This document shows, one piece after another, positions 13,251-24,419 of a stretch of DNA of 64,000 bases; position 1 is the first letter of the stretch, and each line of letters starts with the position of its first letter. A model generated the notes under the pieces. That model worked only from the letters and a program-made list of their open reading frames with translations. It was not told the origin of the DNA and did not search any database. The DNA comes from Argopecten irradians. Its lineage: Eukaryota > Mollusca > Bivalvia > Pectinida > Pectinidae. The stretch lies in the NCBI RefSeq assembly GCF_041381155.1, contig NC_091137.1, positions 15,743,765 to 15,807,764 of the forward strand, given 5' to 3'. Both the position numbers and the translations under genes were made by a program.

Positions 13251-13345
13251 AATTATACCCTCGAGATCACGAAATATGGTAAAACACTCGGCATGCCTCG
13301 GGTTTTACCACATTTTATGACCCCCACGTGTGGGATACCCCTATA
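13251..13345. repeat. CTCGGC..GCCTCGGG hairpin, right duplicate copy
   Basis: Duplicate of the hairpin at 5481-5575, nearly identical, carried along by the segmental duplication. Confidence 0.55.
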
Positions 13346-13931
13346 CTCCATGTATACATATGGAAGAGTCTTATAATCTTACATTACTATCTTACGTGGG
13401 CAAACTCTATAAATAATAGTGTGATATGAGAGAAAAAATCAAATCCTGTACTAGAATGTGTCAACCCAAGTTAGGGAGTGCAAACAGTACTGCAAACGAA
13501 CACGTCACAGATAAAATGTACATATCTAAACGCTTTAATTAGTAAGTTTAGGAAAAGTTCGAGATTTAGGAAAATGAAAACAGAGAGTGGATACAATAGA
13601 CGTTAACAAAACTATACATAAAGGAAACATTTACTTCTAAATATAAAGTAAACAAACATCTCATGTACGTTTATATCTATATTTAACTTTGGGAAATAAA
13701 TACAACAAACCAGATATTTGTTATATTTTTGTACGGTGTATCAATGATTGTATTGACGAGACGAAGTCACGAACGAGACAGAACCGTTATCTCTAATGGC
13801 CTTCTGCTCCTCACGGAAACATTTTATGAACTAGAGTGTTGTAGTACCGAGACTTGTCTTACAATAACATTGGATAAAGTGTTAAACAAATTCTAATCAA
13901 GAAAACAAATGGTGACTGACAAAGCAACATA

Positions 13932-14590
13932 ATCTGGGACTTAGTTCGACGAGTGTGGTTTTAAAAAGCCCAATATTCAACAATGTTGTCAAACGTCATA
14001 CAAGAACAAAGTGAAAAATACACCGGATGAAAATCAATGCCAAATGGAATTGCTTATTTTTGTATACGAATTAAACAAAGCTAAGTTTAAGCTGGTGCCC
14101 TAATGACATGATTACAATGAAATCTAAATTTACAATTTATAAATAGCTGTACGAGTATTTTCTAAAGCTTGGTACGCATCTAAATATTCTTATGAAACAT
14201 TATCTCAAATTAAATACAAAAAAAAACCAAAAAAACAAAAAAACAAAAAAAACCAACAAACTAATGATTTTTTTGGCTCATTGCAAATAATATATTTATT
14301 ATAGAGTATGTTTTTTGGGGGTAATTATTGGTTTTTGAGTGTTTTTATATTGTTTCAGTTATATTACACATTTATTAGAGTTACTGTTTGCAAATGCGTT
14401 TAAATATTTCCTCGCTCCTATAGAGCCATGTGCGCACTATGCCTAGTTTTTGAAGAGACGCTTGTTTGTATGTCTGCCTTCACATATTTCATTGATGTTA
14501 ACCCGGTAAAAAGACTGTTAAATTTATACATTTTTGAAATCGCATTATATGTAGGTTTAAACATTTTTGGGGAAGCTACAGGGGCAGAAA
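13932..14590. other. Single-copy AT-rich spacer
   Basis: No coding region supported. It contains a poly(A)-rich low-complexity run near 14213-14262. An open frame starting at 14428 runs into the fold-back and LTR and is not credible as a gene. Confidence 0.5.
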
Positions 14591-14729
14591 AAGGATCATT
14601 CCCTACCGTGAGGCTAGTTGAGAGAAAATATGTACCCTCGGAGGAGATTCATGACAGTATAATCCTCGGCAAGCCTCGAGTTATACAGTCATGGATCTCC
14701 TCCTCGGGTAGATATTTTCGTGTCCAATC

Positions 14730-14909
14730 TGTAACGTATCTATCAGTTAGGTTCGCTTACTTGTGTAAAGTACTAGTAGCACTACTTACTGTATAACTGA
14801 TATGCTTGTGTTGAGTAACTTGTTGAATAAAACATGGCTGTTCGATATACATGGTTGTTGTCTAGCTGCTGCATTGTGTGTGCTATAGAAGCCATTAACC
14901 CACGTAACA
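14730..14909 (+). repeat. 5' LTR, 180 bp
   Basis: Begins TGTAACGTATC and ends CCCACGTAACA, the TG..CA ends usual for LTRs. The end is fixed by the primer-binding site that follows directly. An AATAAA at about 14826 is a likely poly(A) signal. Confidence 0.9.
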
Positions 14910-14924
14910 TGGTGTCAGAAGCGG
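14910..14924 (+). other. Primer-binding site, likely tRNA-Leu
   Basis: TGGTGTCAGAAGCGG directly follows the 5' LTR. It is complementary to a tRNA 3' end reading CCGCTTCTGACACCA, which fits leucine tRNAs of animals. This would prime minus-strand DNA synthesis. Confidence 0.75.
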
Positions 14925-15132
14925 TTCAATGAGTGGTAAGAAGATTGAAATTCACAAACATTCATTGAAATTATGAAAATTTACGCAAACGGGCAAGAAA
15001 ATGAACTTTTTACCCAGACGAGGTGTAAACATGCTTTGACCATGCGGTTCCCGCCATTTTTACCAGTGTAGCCAATTTATGTGATGAGTGATTTACGTGA
15101 GGATAACTAACTGTTTATCACATTTAATCATC

Positions 15133-18100
15133 ATGAGTACTCCACCCCAAGTACAAGTTCAACCCATGTTGGTACATGTTCCTTCCAATTTGCCGTTCCC
15201 TACAAAGTTAGACATGAAGGGAAACCTGTCTGTCAATTGGAAAAAGTTCGAACGTGTTTGGGAAAATTATGAAGTGGCTACAGGCCTACAGAGTAAGCCA
15301 AAAGAACTCAGAACAGCAACGTTGTTAACATGTATCGGTTCCGAAGCGTTAGAAATATATATGACGGCCTCACCTTCGATACAGATGTTGATAAGAAGGA
15401 TATAGACAAAGTCCTGGAGAAATTCAAAGTATTCTGCATTGGCCAAACCAACGAAATTTATGAGCGTTTCATGTTCAACAAAAGAGATCAGGCTAAAGGA
15501 GAAACCATTGATGAGTATGTTGCTGCCTTAAGATCGTTAGCAAAAACATGTAAATACGGAGCGTTGGAAAACGAACTTATCAGAGACAGAATTGTTATGG
15601 GACTAGTAGACAACAATACAAGAAAGAAACTTCTACAGGAAAGAAAACTTGATTTGAAGAAATGTATAGACATCTGTCGTACGTATGAGAAAACAACTGT
15701 ACAGATGAAGGAAATACAAGGCACAGAGGAAGTGCATTTTGTTAAGAAGAAGTTCAAACCCTCAGATAGGAAAACTGATCATGAAATAGACTGTAACTTT
15801 TGTGGCCTCAGACATGAGAGAAACAAACAAGTATGCCCAGCTGTTGGTAAAAGATGTCACAAGTGTGGAAAGACTGGACATTTTGAAAAAAAATGCAGAA
15901 CAGACATCAGACATAAAAGAAAGGAAAACACCAAAGGGAAACCTATAGCTAGTAAAGGAAAACAGAGAAAACAAAATGTTCACAACATCAGTGATACATC
16001 TGAAGATGAAGAATTCATGTTTTCTGTTGAAGAGGTAAATTCCTTAGGTTCAAAACGTATAAACGCAGTTATGAAAGTCCACAAGAAAAACATTGACTTT
16101 CAATTAGATTGTGGGTCTTCTGTAAATGTATTACCAGCTAGTGTGTATGCTCGTGCATGCTATGACAGAAAGTTCTTGAAGTTACAACACACCAACAAGA
16201 GACTAATTATGTTCAACAAGAGTGAAAGTAAACCCATAGGGAAGAGAACTCTAACAGTGAAAAATCCTAGGACAAACCAGGCTTATGATGTGGAGTTTGT
16301 CATTGTAAAGGGAGATGTACACCCTATCTTAGGATCTTCAGACATTCAAAGAATGGACTTGATCAGAGTACAAACTGAAAACATACAGGAGAAAACAGCT
16401 GAGACTGAAACAATAAACATTGTTGAAACAAGGGAAATAACTCTAATAGACATGGAGAAAATGGGTGTTTTTAAAGGAGAAGGTTCACTAGAAGGGAAAC
16501 TACATTTGGAAACAGATAATTCCGTAACTCCAGTGAAGTTACCAGTCAGGAAACTTCCTATTTCTGTGAAACCTAAAGTAAAGGAAGAGTTGGAACGTCT
16601 TATTAGTAAGGATGTGATAGAAGCGGTGAAAACTCCAACGGACTGGATCTCTTCTATGGTTGTTGTGACCAAGCCATCTGGGAAGATCAGGCTTTGTATA
16701 GATCCTAAACCCCTGAATAAGGCTTTGAAGAGAAAGAACTACACTATGCCAACCCTTGATGACGTATTGCCAGACCTAAGTAAGGCAAAAATATTTACTG
16801 TAGCGGATGCTAAAAATGGATTTTGGCACGTGTCTTTGGATGAGGAGAGTAGCGTACTCACAACATTTGGTACACCATGGGGGCGTTTTAAATGGAAACG
16901 AATGCCATTCGGAATCTCACCTGCTCCGGAAGAGTTTCAACGTCGTATTGATGAGAGCTTAGAAGGCTTGAAAGGTGTTAAAGCTATACATGATGACATT
17001 TTGATATATGGATCTGGAGATACAGATGAGGAAGCTTTGGTGGATCACGAGGCTAACCTTCGTGCATTTCTACAGAGATGTGTGGAAAAGAACATTAAAC
17101 TCAACAAGGAGAAATTAAAGTTGAGAAGGACCAGTGTGACATATATGGGACATAACATTACGAGAAATGGATTGGAATTGGATCCGGAACGAACCAGAGC
17201 TATCACTGAAATGAAAACACCTACATCAAAATCTGAAGTTAAACGACTGTTAGGTATGGTCAATTTCGTACAGAAATTCGCAGTGATGTCGAGTATTACT
17301 ACACCACTACGTCAGCTCATCAAACAGGATGTGGAGTTCATATGGAATGAGGAACATGATCAGGCATTTGAGGAGGTAAAACATCTTCTAACCAACGCAC
17401 CTGTACTTAGCTATTTTGACCCTACTAAAGACACTGTCTTGCAATGTGATGCTTCACAAACTGGATTGGGAGCGTGTTTGTTACAGGAAGGACACCCTGT
17501 ATGCTATGCATCGCGTGCACTTACACAGACAGAAGAAAGATATGCACAAATAGAAAAAGAACTATTAGCTGTTGTGTTTGGAATGGAAAAGTTTGAAACC
17601 TATACATATGGTAGGAAAGTTGTTGTAGAATCTGATCACAAACCTTTAGAGATAATTTGTCGCAAGAATCTTCTCTCTGCTCCAAAGCGTCTGCAACGTA
17701 TGCTTCTAAGACATCAGAAGTTTGATATTGAAGTTGTATATACACCTGGGACGCAACTGTACATGGCTGACACGCTTAGTCGAGCTTACATTGAAAATTC
17801 CAGATCAGTAACAGAGGAGCAATTGGAATATGTGAATGTGATCCTCCCTATCACAGAAACTAGGTACAAGCGGCTAAGAGCTTACACTGAACAGGATGAT
17901 GTTCTACGAGAACTTAAGACAGTGATTCTGAGAGGATGGCCAGATCAGCGAGACCAAGTACCAAAGTACTTGCATACATACTTCACGTTTCGAGATGAAT
18001 TAACTGTTCAAAATGGGCTTATCTACAAGGGCGATAGAGTTGTCGTTCCTGAATCTGAGAGGATGGATCTCATTGAAACCTCGCATTCCCATATCGGTAT

Positions 18101-19263
18101 CCAAGGTTGTATTCGTCGGATACGCGAATGTTTGTACTGGCCAGGAATGTACAATGATATTGAACAGTTTGTAAACAAATGTGATATTTGTAATTCTCAT
18201 GGAGCTTCTCAGCAAAAGGAACCTTTGATTAGTCACGAAATCACAAACAGACCATGGCAAAAGATAGGAATAGATATCTTCACGCTTAATCAACGAGATT
18301 TTCTTATCACTGTTGACTATTTTTCCAACTATTTTGAGGTTGATCGTCTTCATGATAAAACTGCGAGAGAAGTCATTGGAAAGTTAAAACCTCACCTGGC
18401 AAGACATGGCATACCAGATTCTGTCATGACTGATAATGGACAACCATTTGGATCAGCTGAATTCAGCATGTTCGCAGAGAAATATGGTTTTGAGCACTTA
18501 ACCAGCTCCCCGCTTTATCCTCAGTCAAATGGAAAAGTGGAGAAGGCAGTCCATACGGCAAAACGTATAATGACTAAAACCATCGCGGATGAAGGAGATC
18601 CATATTTGGCTTTATTAAACTGGAGAAACACACCTTCAGAAGGTACAAACAGCTCTCCAGTTCAACGATTGTTCAGCAGGAGAACAAAAACACAGCTACC
18701 TACAGCCTCCCAGCTATTGGAGCCTCAAGTTCCACATAACGTACGAGATCAGCTAGTGCGTAATAGGGCTAAACAAGCTTACTACTTTGACAGAGGTTCA
18801 AAGGAACTTCCATCTTTGAAATGTGGTGACACAGTCCGTATTAAGCCACATGGACATCATAAGCAATGGGAGAAGGCAGTTGTTGAGAATCAGTGTGATA
18901 TTCGCTCATATAATGTGCGTACGGAGGATGGTCGAGAGTACAGACGAAACAGGAAACACTTACGTAAAACTAGAGAACCACCACCTACTGCTAGGTATGA
19001 ACTATCACAGGATGATATGGTAGTACACCATACTACAGAACCAGAACAATTCTTGCGTAAGTCTGTAACTACGTCTCGCTCTGCTTCAGACAATCCTAAG
19101 ACTAGTTTTGTTTAAAGAGCATACTATGGAACCACATGTGGTGACCACCAAGGAACCGGATATGACATCAGCACCATCACCAGTGGTACCACCTCCTATT
19201 CCAGCACCTAGAGTGACCAGATCTGGAAGGATTGTGAAGGCACCAACCCGCCTAGATGTGTGA
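15133..19263 (+). pseudogene. Gypsy gag-pol polyprotein, frame-broken
   Basis: Gag opens at 15133 (MSTPPQVQ). Its frame is lost near 15360 at an AT-repeat and continues in another frame that stays open to 19115. Within that 1261-codon frame: zinc knuckles CNFC..C and CHKCGKTGHFEKKC (residues about 154-190), an aspartic protease site LDCGSSVN (about 258), reverse transcriptase with HDDILIYG (about 553), RNase H starting QCDAS (about 705), an integrase HHCC finger from about 918 and a D-D-E core (GIDIF, MTDNGQPF, SNGKVEKA, about 980-1070). A second frame change near 19110 removes the tail; the residues SGRIVKAP typical of such C-termini remain in another frame, ending with TGA at 19261-19263. 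The break inside gag is not where programmed frameshifts normally occur. Confidence 0.9.
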
Positions 19264-19693
19264 TGTTCTTATAGACAGACTGTGTATATTTGTAAATATT
19301 CAAGTTTTGTGTTCGCGTTTAAAAGACTTATAATTCGTGTTTTCTAGTCAAACATCTTCATGCTAAGTTAGAAAGACAACAGACAATCTAGTGCAGTGAA
19401 ACAAATTTATTTCTAATTATTCAGTTTTGAGTTTGTGTTCAATCAGCTACAGATAAACAAATGAACATTCAAGCTTAAGTGATTCTACAATTTACGAACT
19501 GTAATTGTGTTCTAGAGACAGTAAAATACAAAGACATTTATCTGGTAATTTAAACTTATATGCTGAAGTATATTTCTAATAACTTGCAGTTATGATTTAT
19601 AAATATACTATTGTGTTCTTAGATATCATATTCTTTGGTATGGTAAAGATTATCTAGAAGATAATAATTTAGTATACTTTATGCTATATGCTT

Positions 19694-19704
19694 AAGGAGG
19701 GGGA
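19694..19704 (+). other. Polypurine tract
   Basis: AAGGAGGGGGA lies immediately before the 3' LTR and would prime plus-strand synthesis. Confidence 0.8.
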
Positions 19705-19866
19705 TGTAACGTATCTATCAGTTAGGTTCGCTTACTTGTGTAAAGTACTAGTAGCACTACTTACTGTATAACTGATATGCTTGTGTTGAGTAACTTGTTG
19801 AATAAAACATGGCTGTTCGATATACATGGTTGTTGTCTAGCTGCTGCATTGTGTGTGCTATAGAAG
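19705..19866 (+). repeat. 3' LTR, truncated by 18 bp
   Basis: Identical to 14730-14891, but the last 18 bp present in the 5' LTR (through ACGTAACA) are missing. Sequence equal to the 5' flank replaces them: AGATATTTTCGTGTCCAATC at 19865-19884 also occurs at 14710-14729. Confidence 0.9.
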
Positions 19867-19905
19867 ATATTTTCGTGTCCAATCCTCAAGGTAGGAAAAG
19901 ATCCT

Positions 19906-20266
19906 ATTAATATGCATTAGATTTGTCCGATAGAATTAGAAAAACAGCAGTGCAGTGGATGATTATGGTGGTAGAAAAATATCCATGCTGATGTGAATAA
20001 ATACGGACATCTGTAGCTGGACACCGTCCACCGATGCGCAACTACTGATCATTAATGTGGACTCCCATCCTGAGAGTGAGTCAAAACGCGTCGTCGGTGA
20101 ATACCCGGAAGTTATTAGAATTTCTTTCCTCGCGATCCAAAAATTAGTACTAGAATTGGAACTCTTTTGTGTTGTGCAAGATGAAGTGCGGGGGTTATCT
20201 CCCATATCTGTCAAATTCGCGTGGGGCTATTTTTAGTTTTGTAGCAGACGTCAACAATCATGAAGG
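19906..20266. other. Spacer before the Tc1-like element
   Basis: No gene supported. It probably includes the left end of the Tc1-like element, but I could not identify a convincing terminal inverted repeat. Confidence 0.4.
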
Positions 20267-21298
20267 ATGGTTCGCCGGGAATTGACGTTGGCTGAAAAGG
20301 AACAAGTGGTACGATTGAAAGAAGGTGGTAGAAAAGTTGTAGATATTGCCAAAATTGTAGGATTCTCCCATTCAACCATCAGTAAATTCTTAAAGAATTT
20401 TAAAGAAAGAGAAAGTATTGAAAATAAGCAGCGAAGCGGGCGGCCCAGATTAACAAGTGAACAGGGGGATCGACAACTTTTTCGCCTAGTAAAACATGAT
20501 CGTCGGCAAACATTGACAAATTTATCTACACAATTTAATTCATTTACTCCTGATTACATTTTGAGTGTTATTCCAGGCGGTCTGTATGTAAGACGTTGAC
20601 GATATCGGCAGTTAACAGGAAAAAACGAGTTGAGTGGTGCCGTGGACATAAAAATTGGACAATTTCTGAAAATTGGTACACTGTAATATTCTCTGATGAG
20701 ACACAAGTAGTTTTAGGTACTGATCAAAAAAGTGTATGTGTGGAGAAAAGCCGACGAGAAATGGCGTCCCGAGTGTTTGGGGATCAGGACTGTACGTCAC
20801 GGTAGTTCCCGAGTGTCAGTGTCGTTTTGGGGGTGTGTTTGTGCCTCCGGAGTAGGTGTGCTGAGACCAATAGAAGGAAATTTAAATACAGATAAGTACA
20901 TTGAACTATTAGATCAAAATTTATGGCCTGTTGTCTTGAAACATTTTCCTGATAAGCCTTGGATATTCCAAGATGATAACTGTCCTGCACACATGTCGGG
21001 AAGGGCCCAGCAGTGGAAAACAGAAAACAATATTAATTGTTTAACCTGGCCTTCTCAGTCTCCAGATATAAACATTATTGAAAATGTATGGAGAATGATT
21101 ACGATTCGTCTACAGAGAGTGCAGCATACTATGAAAAGTCGCCAAGAACTTATTGATGCTGTAACTCTGATTTGGACTTCATTTACTCCGGGGTATATTG
21201 CTGCGCTGTATGCAACTTCACCAAGACGAGTCCAAGCAGTAAAAGGGTCACGCAACAAAATACTAAAATATCAGGTAGGTGTGTTCCATGGTTTCTGA
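20267..21298 (+). pseudogene. Tc1-type (DD34E) transposase, broken
   Basis: The N-terminal part (20267-20599, starting MVRRELTLAEKEQVV) holds a helix-turn-helix (VDIAKIVGFSHSTISKFLKNF) and a GRPR-type linker. The frame then shifts near 20580. The catalytic part follows with FSDET (first Asp), FQDDNCPAH (second Asp) and SPDINIIENVWR (Glu), with exactly 34 residues between the second Asp and the Glu. Another shift falls at a run of six A near 20726-20731, where one extra base suffices. The family catalyses cut-and-paste transposition at TA sites; this copy cannot encode an intact enzyme. No terminal inverted repeats were found with confidence. Confidence 0.9.
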
Positions 21299-22347
21299 GT
21301 TATGGTTTTCTAAAGTTGCAATATTCTAAATCACAAGACGACGCGACGTCATAAAAATGTGAAAGACTTTTGGCACGTCACTGTAGGTAAAATACGTACA
21401 GTATGCTCAACACACACTTTATACATAAGAAGTTGGGTCAACCTACATCGTTAATATCCAACCAGTCCTTATCGAGGCATAAAGCTCTCTATGAAAAAGT
21501 CTGCCCAGTAATATGTTTTTGATTTAGTTCTGTAGTCCCTATATCACTATATTAATTATCAAGCTCGTCAGTACAAGTATATGTTATCGACAAACCAGTT
21601 CACCAGTTTAGCTTGTAAATTAAACATACACATGGTTTATTGAGTATTTTGCAGCTTCAAAATACATCGGTTGATTGCGACAGACGAACCGGAACTGGAT
21701 TTTATGATGGTGTAAAGTCCTTCGTCACGTTAATTTAAAACTCCTCAATCGATATCCTAATACAAATTTATTGTTTTGCCCATGCTCGCTATTTTCTTGT
21801 TTTCACTGAATTCCAGCGAAATTTAAAGAATTCTAGGAATCACGAGTCACAGAAAACTCCGCGAATATTCATAAATATGCTTTAACTAACGAATTTTAGA
21901 GAGCAAGAAACATAAAGATGTTGTCTTGATATATTCCACTCTCTAGATCTTCTTTGATGAAAGTTGTGTGAATATTAATTTGATCTACAAAGCCTCCATT
22001 TTACCATGACAACTTTAGCACGCCGGATGTGACGATTGTGTCTGATTCATGTTGGTGTTATTTCAAACGTCCTGACAAAAGCGTTACCTTTCATCGTATT
22101 GATTCAGTCTGTTTACCTATTAACGGTGAAGTCATAGCATAGTTTTCTTGCAATTAAAACATCTATATATAGAATTGATTACAGTAAGAAACAAATGTGA
22201 AGTTCTAAAAAGACAGCGTTGCAAACTAAGATCACTCAGAATATATATCTATAATTTACATGTAGTTTCAGTTTCTGTTCAGAATTGAGACTGATTTATC
22301 GTATTTTGAAAGTAGAACAAATATATATCATCATATTCTTCTTAAAG
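21299..22347. other. Gene-free AT-rich DNA
   Basis: No supported gene, RNA or repeat family is visible; the right end of the Tc1-like element probably lies in its first 100 bases. Confidence 0.4.
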
Positions 22348-22532
22348 AAATTTTAAATTGGTTTACGTAAATATAAGCACTGATTGTCAATTTTGTTGCT
22401 TGCATTGACTGATGAAGAAAGTTAATCTCGTGCAAATGAAGTCAACTATTCATGTACCATTTGCAAGAGATTAACTTTCTTCATTACAATTGATAATCAG
22501 TGCTAATATTTACGTAAACCAATTTAAAATTT
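22348..22532. repeat. 185-bp fold-back element
   Basis: Left end AAATTTTAAATTGGTTTACG is mirrored by CGTAAACCAATTTAAAATTT at the right. Internal arms GAAGAAAGTTAATCTCGTGC and GAGATTAACTTTCTTC also pair. A 13-base segment around 22395-22410 exists only in the left arm. Likely a MITE. Confidence 0.8.
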
Positions 22533-22869
22533 CCGCTGTTGAAAAAGTAAAATTATATGTATTCGATATCAAATTATTATACCACTATGCAACATTGTAT
22601 CAGTTATCGTACATATATGTACAGCCGTGGGGCAACTGCCAGTCAGTTCTTCTCACCGTCTTAGGGTTAACATTCTTTATGAAGTAAGTAGAGAAACATT
22701 GGTGTGAAATGTTGGCGGTTTCCAACTCCATTGTCGTGAGTTTTGACACTCGCGGAGCAATTTCGTTGATAATGGACGTTAGGCCTAATGCCAATGAAAT
22801 CAGTCTGTTTAAAATTTGAGCGTATATTCGTGGAATCTAAACGTTTTGTAAAGCAATATATTGTATTAT

Positions 22870-22985
22870 TGACTTGTCGCGACAAGTCGACATTTTAACT
22901 ATTAAATCTCGGGTTGTCGCAGTTTGAGACCGCGACAACTCGTCAAGGCGACAACACGACAAGGCGACAACACAACAACACGAGA
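22870..22985. repeat. GTCGC/GCGAC-rich short repeat cluster
   Basis: Alternating TTGTCGC and GCGACAA words, including CTTGTCGCGACAAG at 22872 and CAAGGCGACAACACGACAAGG further on. The pattern is locally palindromic, with no coding signal. Confidence 0.5.
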
Positions 22986-24419
22986 TTGCCGTAGTCAGCC
23001 ACCATATGACACAGATAATCTGGTATTTTGATAGAACGGACAATGGTGTAGTTTGATGTAACGCTGATCGAGCTAACCTTTTCTCTTTAATAAATTACAG
23101 GTGTTAAAGACCAGTCCAGAGCATAGCCATAAGCACGTGTATGTTTTATGTAACGTCATTGGCAGCCTTGTGATATGACGTCAATGTTCATGACGTGATG
23201 ATTTAACGTCGCTAATTTTGTCATTAATGAATTTACATGTTGCCTCATTCAAAGTCGCATATCTCTTAAATGCTTTATCCTACGGCTTTAATATTTTGTA
23301 AACGTGATCTACACACCATGAAGAAAATAAAATTGTGAAAAAATGAAAATGTGATTTTTCCTCATCTGGGCCCATTTTGTCAGTCACCGTCACATATAAA
23401 CACTGCAGTCAGCATTCTCGTTAGCCTCTTACAAGGACCGCATGTACTGTAGCTAGTATGATCATTTTATTTATCCTAATATAACTTTTCATTTCTTAAT
23501 GAGTTTGTTGTAATCCCTGTCTACTTCTAACTGAAATATGATAATAGATACCCCGATAAATGCAGTTTGGAGTTTGTAAAAAAAAACTCTTTACATTTTT
23601 TAGAGACCTTCGCGTTTCGCTTTTTAAGATGAGGTTGTATTTCTCTTGCATAATCGGAATATGGATCTGGGATTATTATTTCATTGATTTGCAATTGAAA
23701 TCAAGCGATTTTGAGTCTAGATTGTAATTTTATGATTTCGACCATATTCCATATCATTATATTGAAGTTTAATGACTCGTTCACGATTATATATGTATCT
23801 GCATTACATATAAATGACATTTTTTTGTAAGATTGTTTTTATGTTTTTCTTGAAAAATTTGTATTGAATTTGATTGACTTTGGATAAATAATAAACATAA
23901 ACAAACATTTTAATTTGGTTTCTTATTGTTTTCTTGATGTCATTATTTTTAATTTCATAGGGTTTCGAAAAAGTTGTTTTCGTGCCATTTTCGGATTGTT
24001 TTCCCTTAGAAAATAAATAAGACAGTTAAGTATAAAAGCAAGGAAATTTTAATCATATAACTTTTAGAAATATCATCATACATTTATTTGCAATGATTTA
24101 ATTGACATGAGCTACAAAAGTCTATAAAACCCGAATAATTACAAAGAGAAACGTAACATCTATACGTAAACAAATTGAATGAAATCTGCTGAATTTATAA
24201 AAAAAAAAAAATATATCGAAAGAAGGTTAATGATTGAAAAAATATTAGTGATACTGATAATTATTACGACAAACAAATATCTACATCATATTAATATTAA
24301 TCCTTAAATCTTGATAATAAGGCTGATTTGAAAATAGGCCGGTCTTCACAGTAAGCCTTAGAATTCTCACAGTGAAACATATCTTGAAAATATGCCTTTT
24401 TTATTTTCTTAAAAATACA
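22986..24419. other. Gene-free AT-rich DNA
   Basis: No supported gene. A few GACGTCA-type words occur near 23150-23215. Short phrases with AATAAGGC and AATAGGCC at 24315-24360 resemble phrases after the neighbouring minisatellite (25515-25640), which suggests that the array expanded inside one older repeat. Confidence 0.4.

Larger units (their letters stand above)
7749..13931. repeat. Right copy of the tandem segmental duplication
   Basis: Direct-orientation partner of 1-6168. The DNA between the two homologous blocks (6169-7748) is present once and holds the 3' exons of the right-hand EF-hand gene, so the true repeat unit is about 7.76 kb and starts near 6169. After 13931 the sequence diverges completely. 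Confidence 0.95.
14730..19866 (+). mobile_element. Ty3/gypsy-type LTR retrotransposon
   Basis: An element of about 5.1 kb with short LTRs, a primer-binding site, a gag-pol region and a polypurine tract. The LTRs look identical over their 162 shared bases, which implies a recent insertion, yet the coding region is broken in at least two places. The domain order is gag, zinc knuckles, protease, reverse transcriptase, RNase H, integrase, which places it in Ty3/gypsy (Metaviridae) rather than copia. No envelope-like frame is present. Flanking DNA shows a 20-bp direct repeat, far longer than the 4-6 bp usual for this class. Confidence 0.95.
14591..19905. repeat. Fold-back element split by a gypsy insertion
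   Basis: 14591-14729 and 19885-19905 together form an inverted repeat centred on CCTCGGCAAGCCTCGAG (about 14663). The outer ends pair GGATCATTCCCTACC with GGTAGGAAAAGATCC. The LTR retrotransposon at 14730-19866 lies inside the right arm, so the fold-back is older than the retrotransposon. Confidence 0.7.

Noticed and set aside
14428-14796. Open frame of 122 codons
   Set aside because: It runs through a fold-back element into the gypsy LTR and has no recognisable domain.
15133-15405. Programmed ribosomal frameshift between gag and pol
   Set aside because: The frame change falls inside gag, well before the zinc knuckles, at an AT-repeat with no slippery heptamer seen; a mutation or sequencing error fits better.
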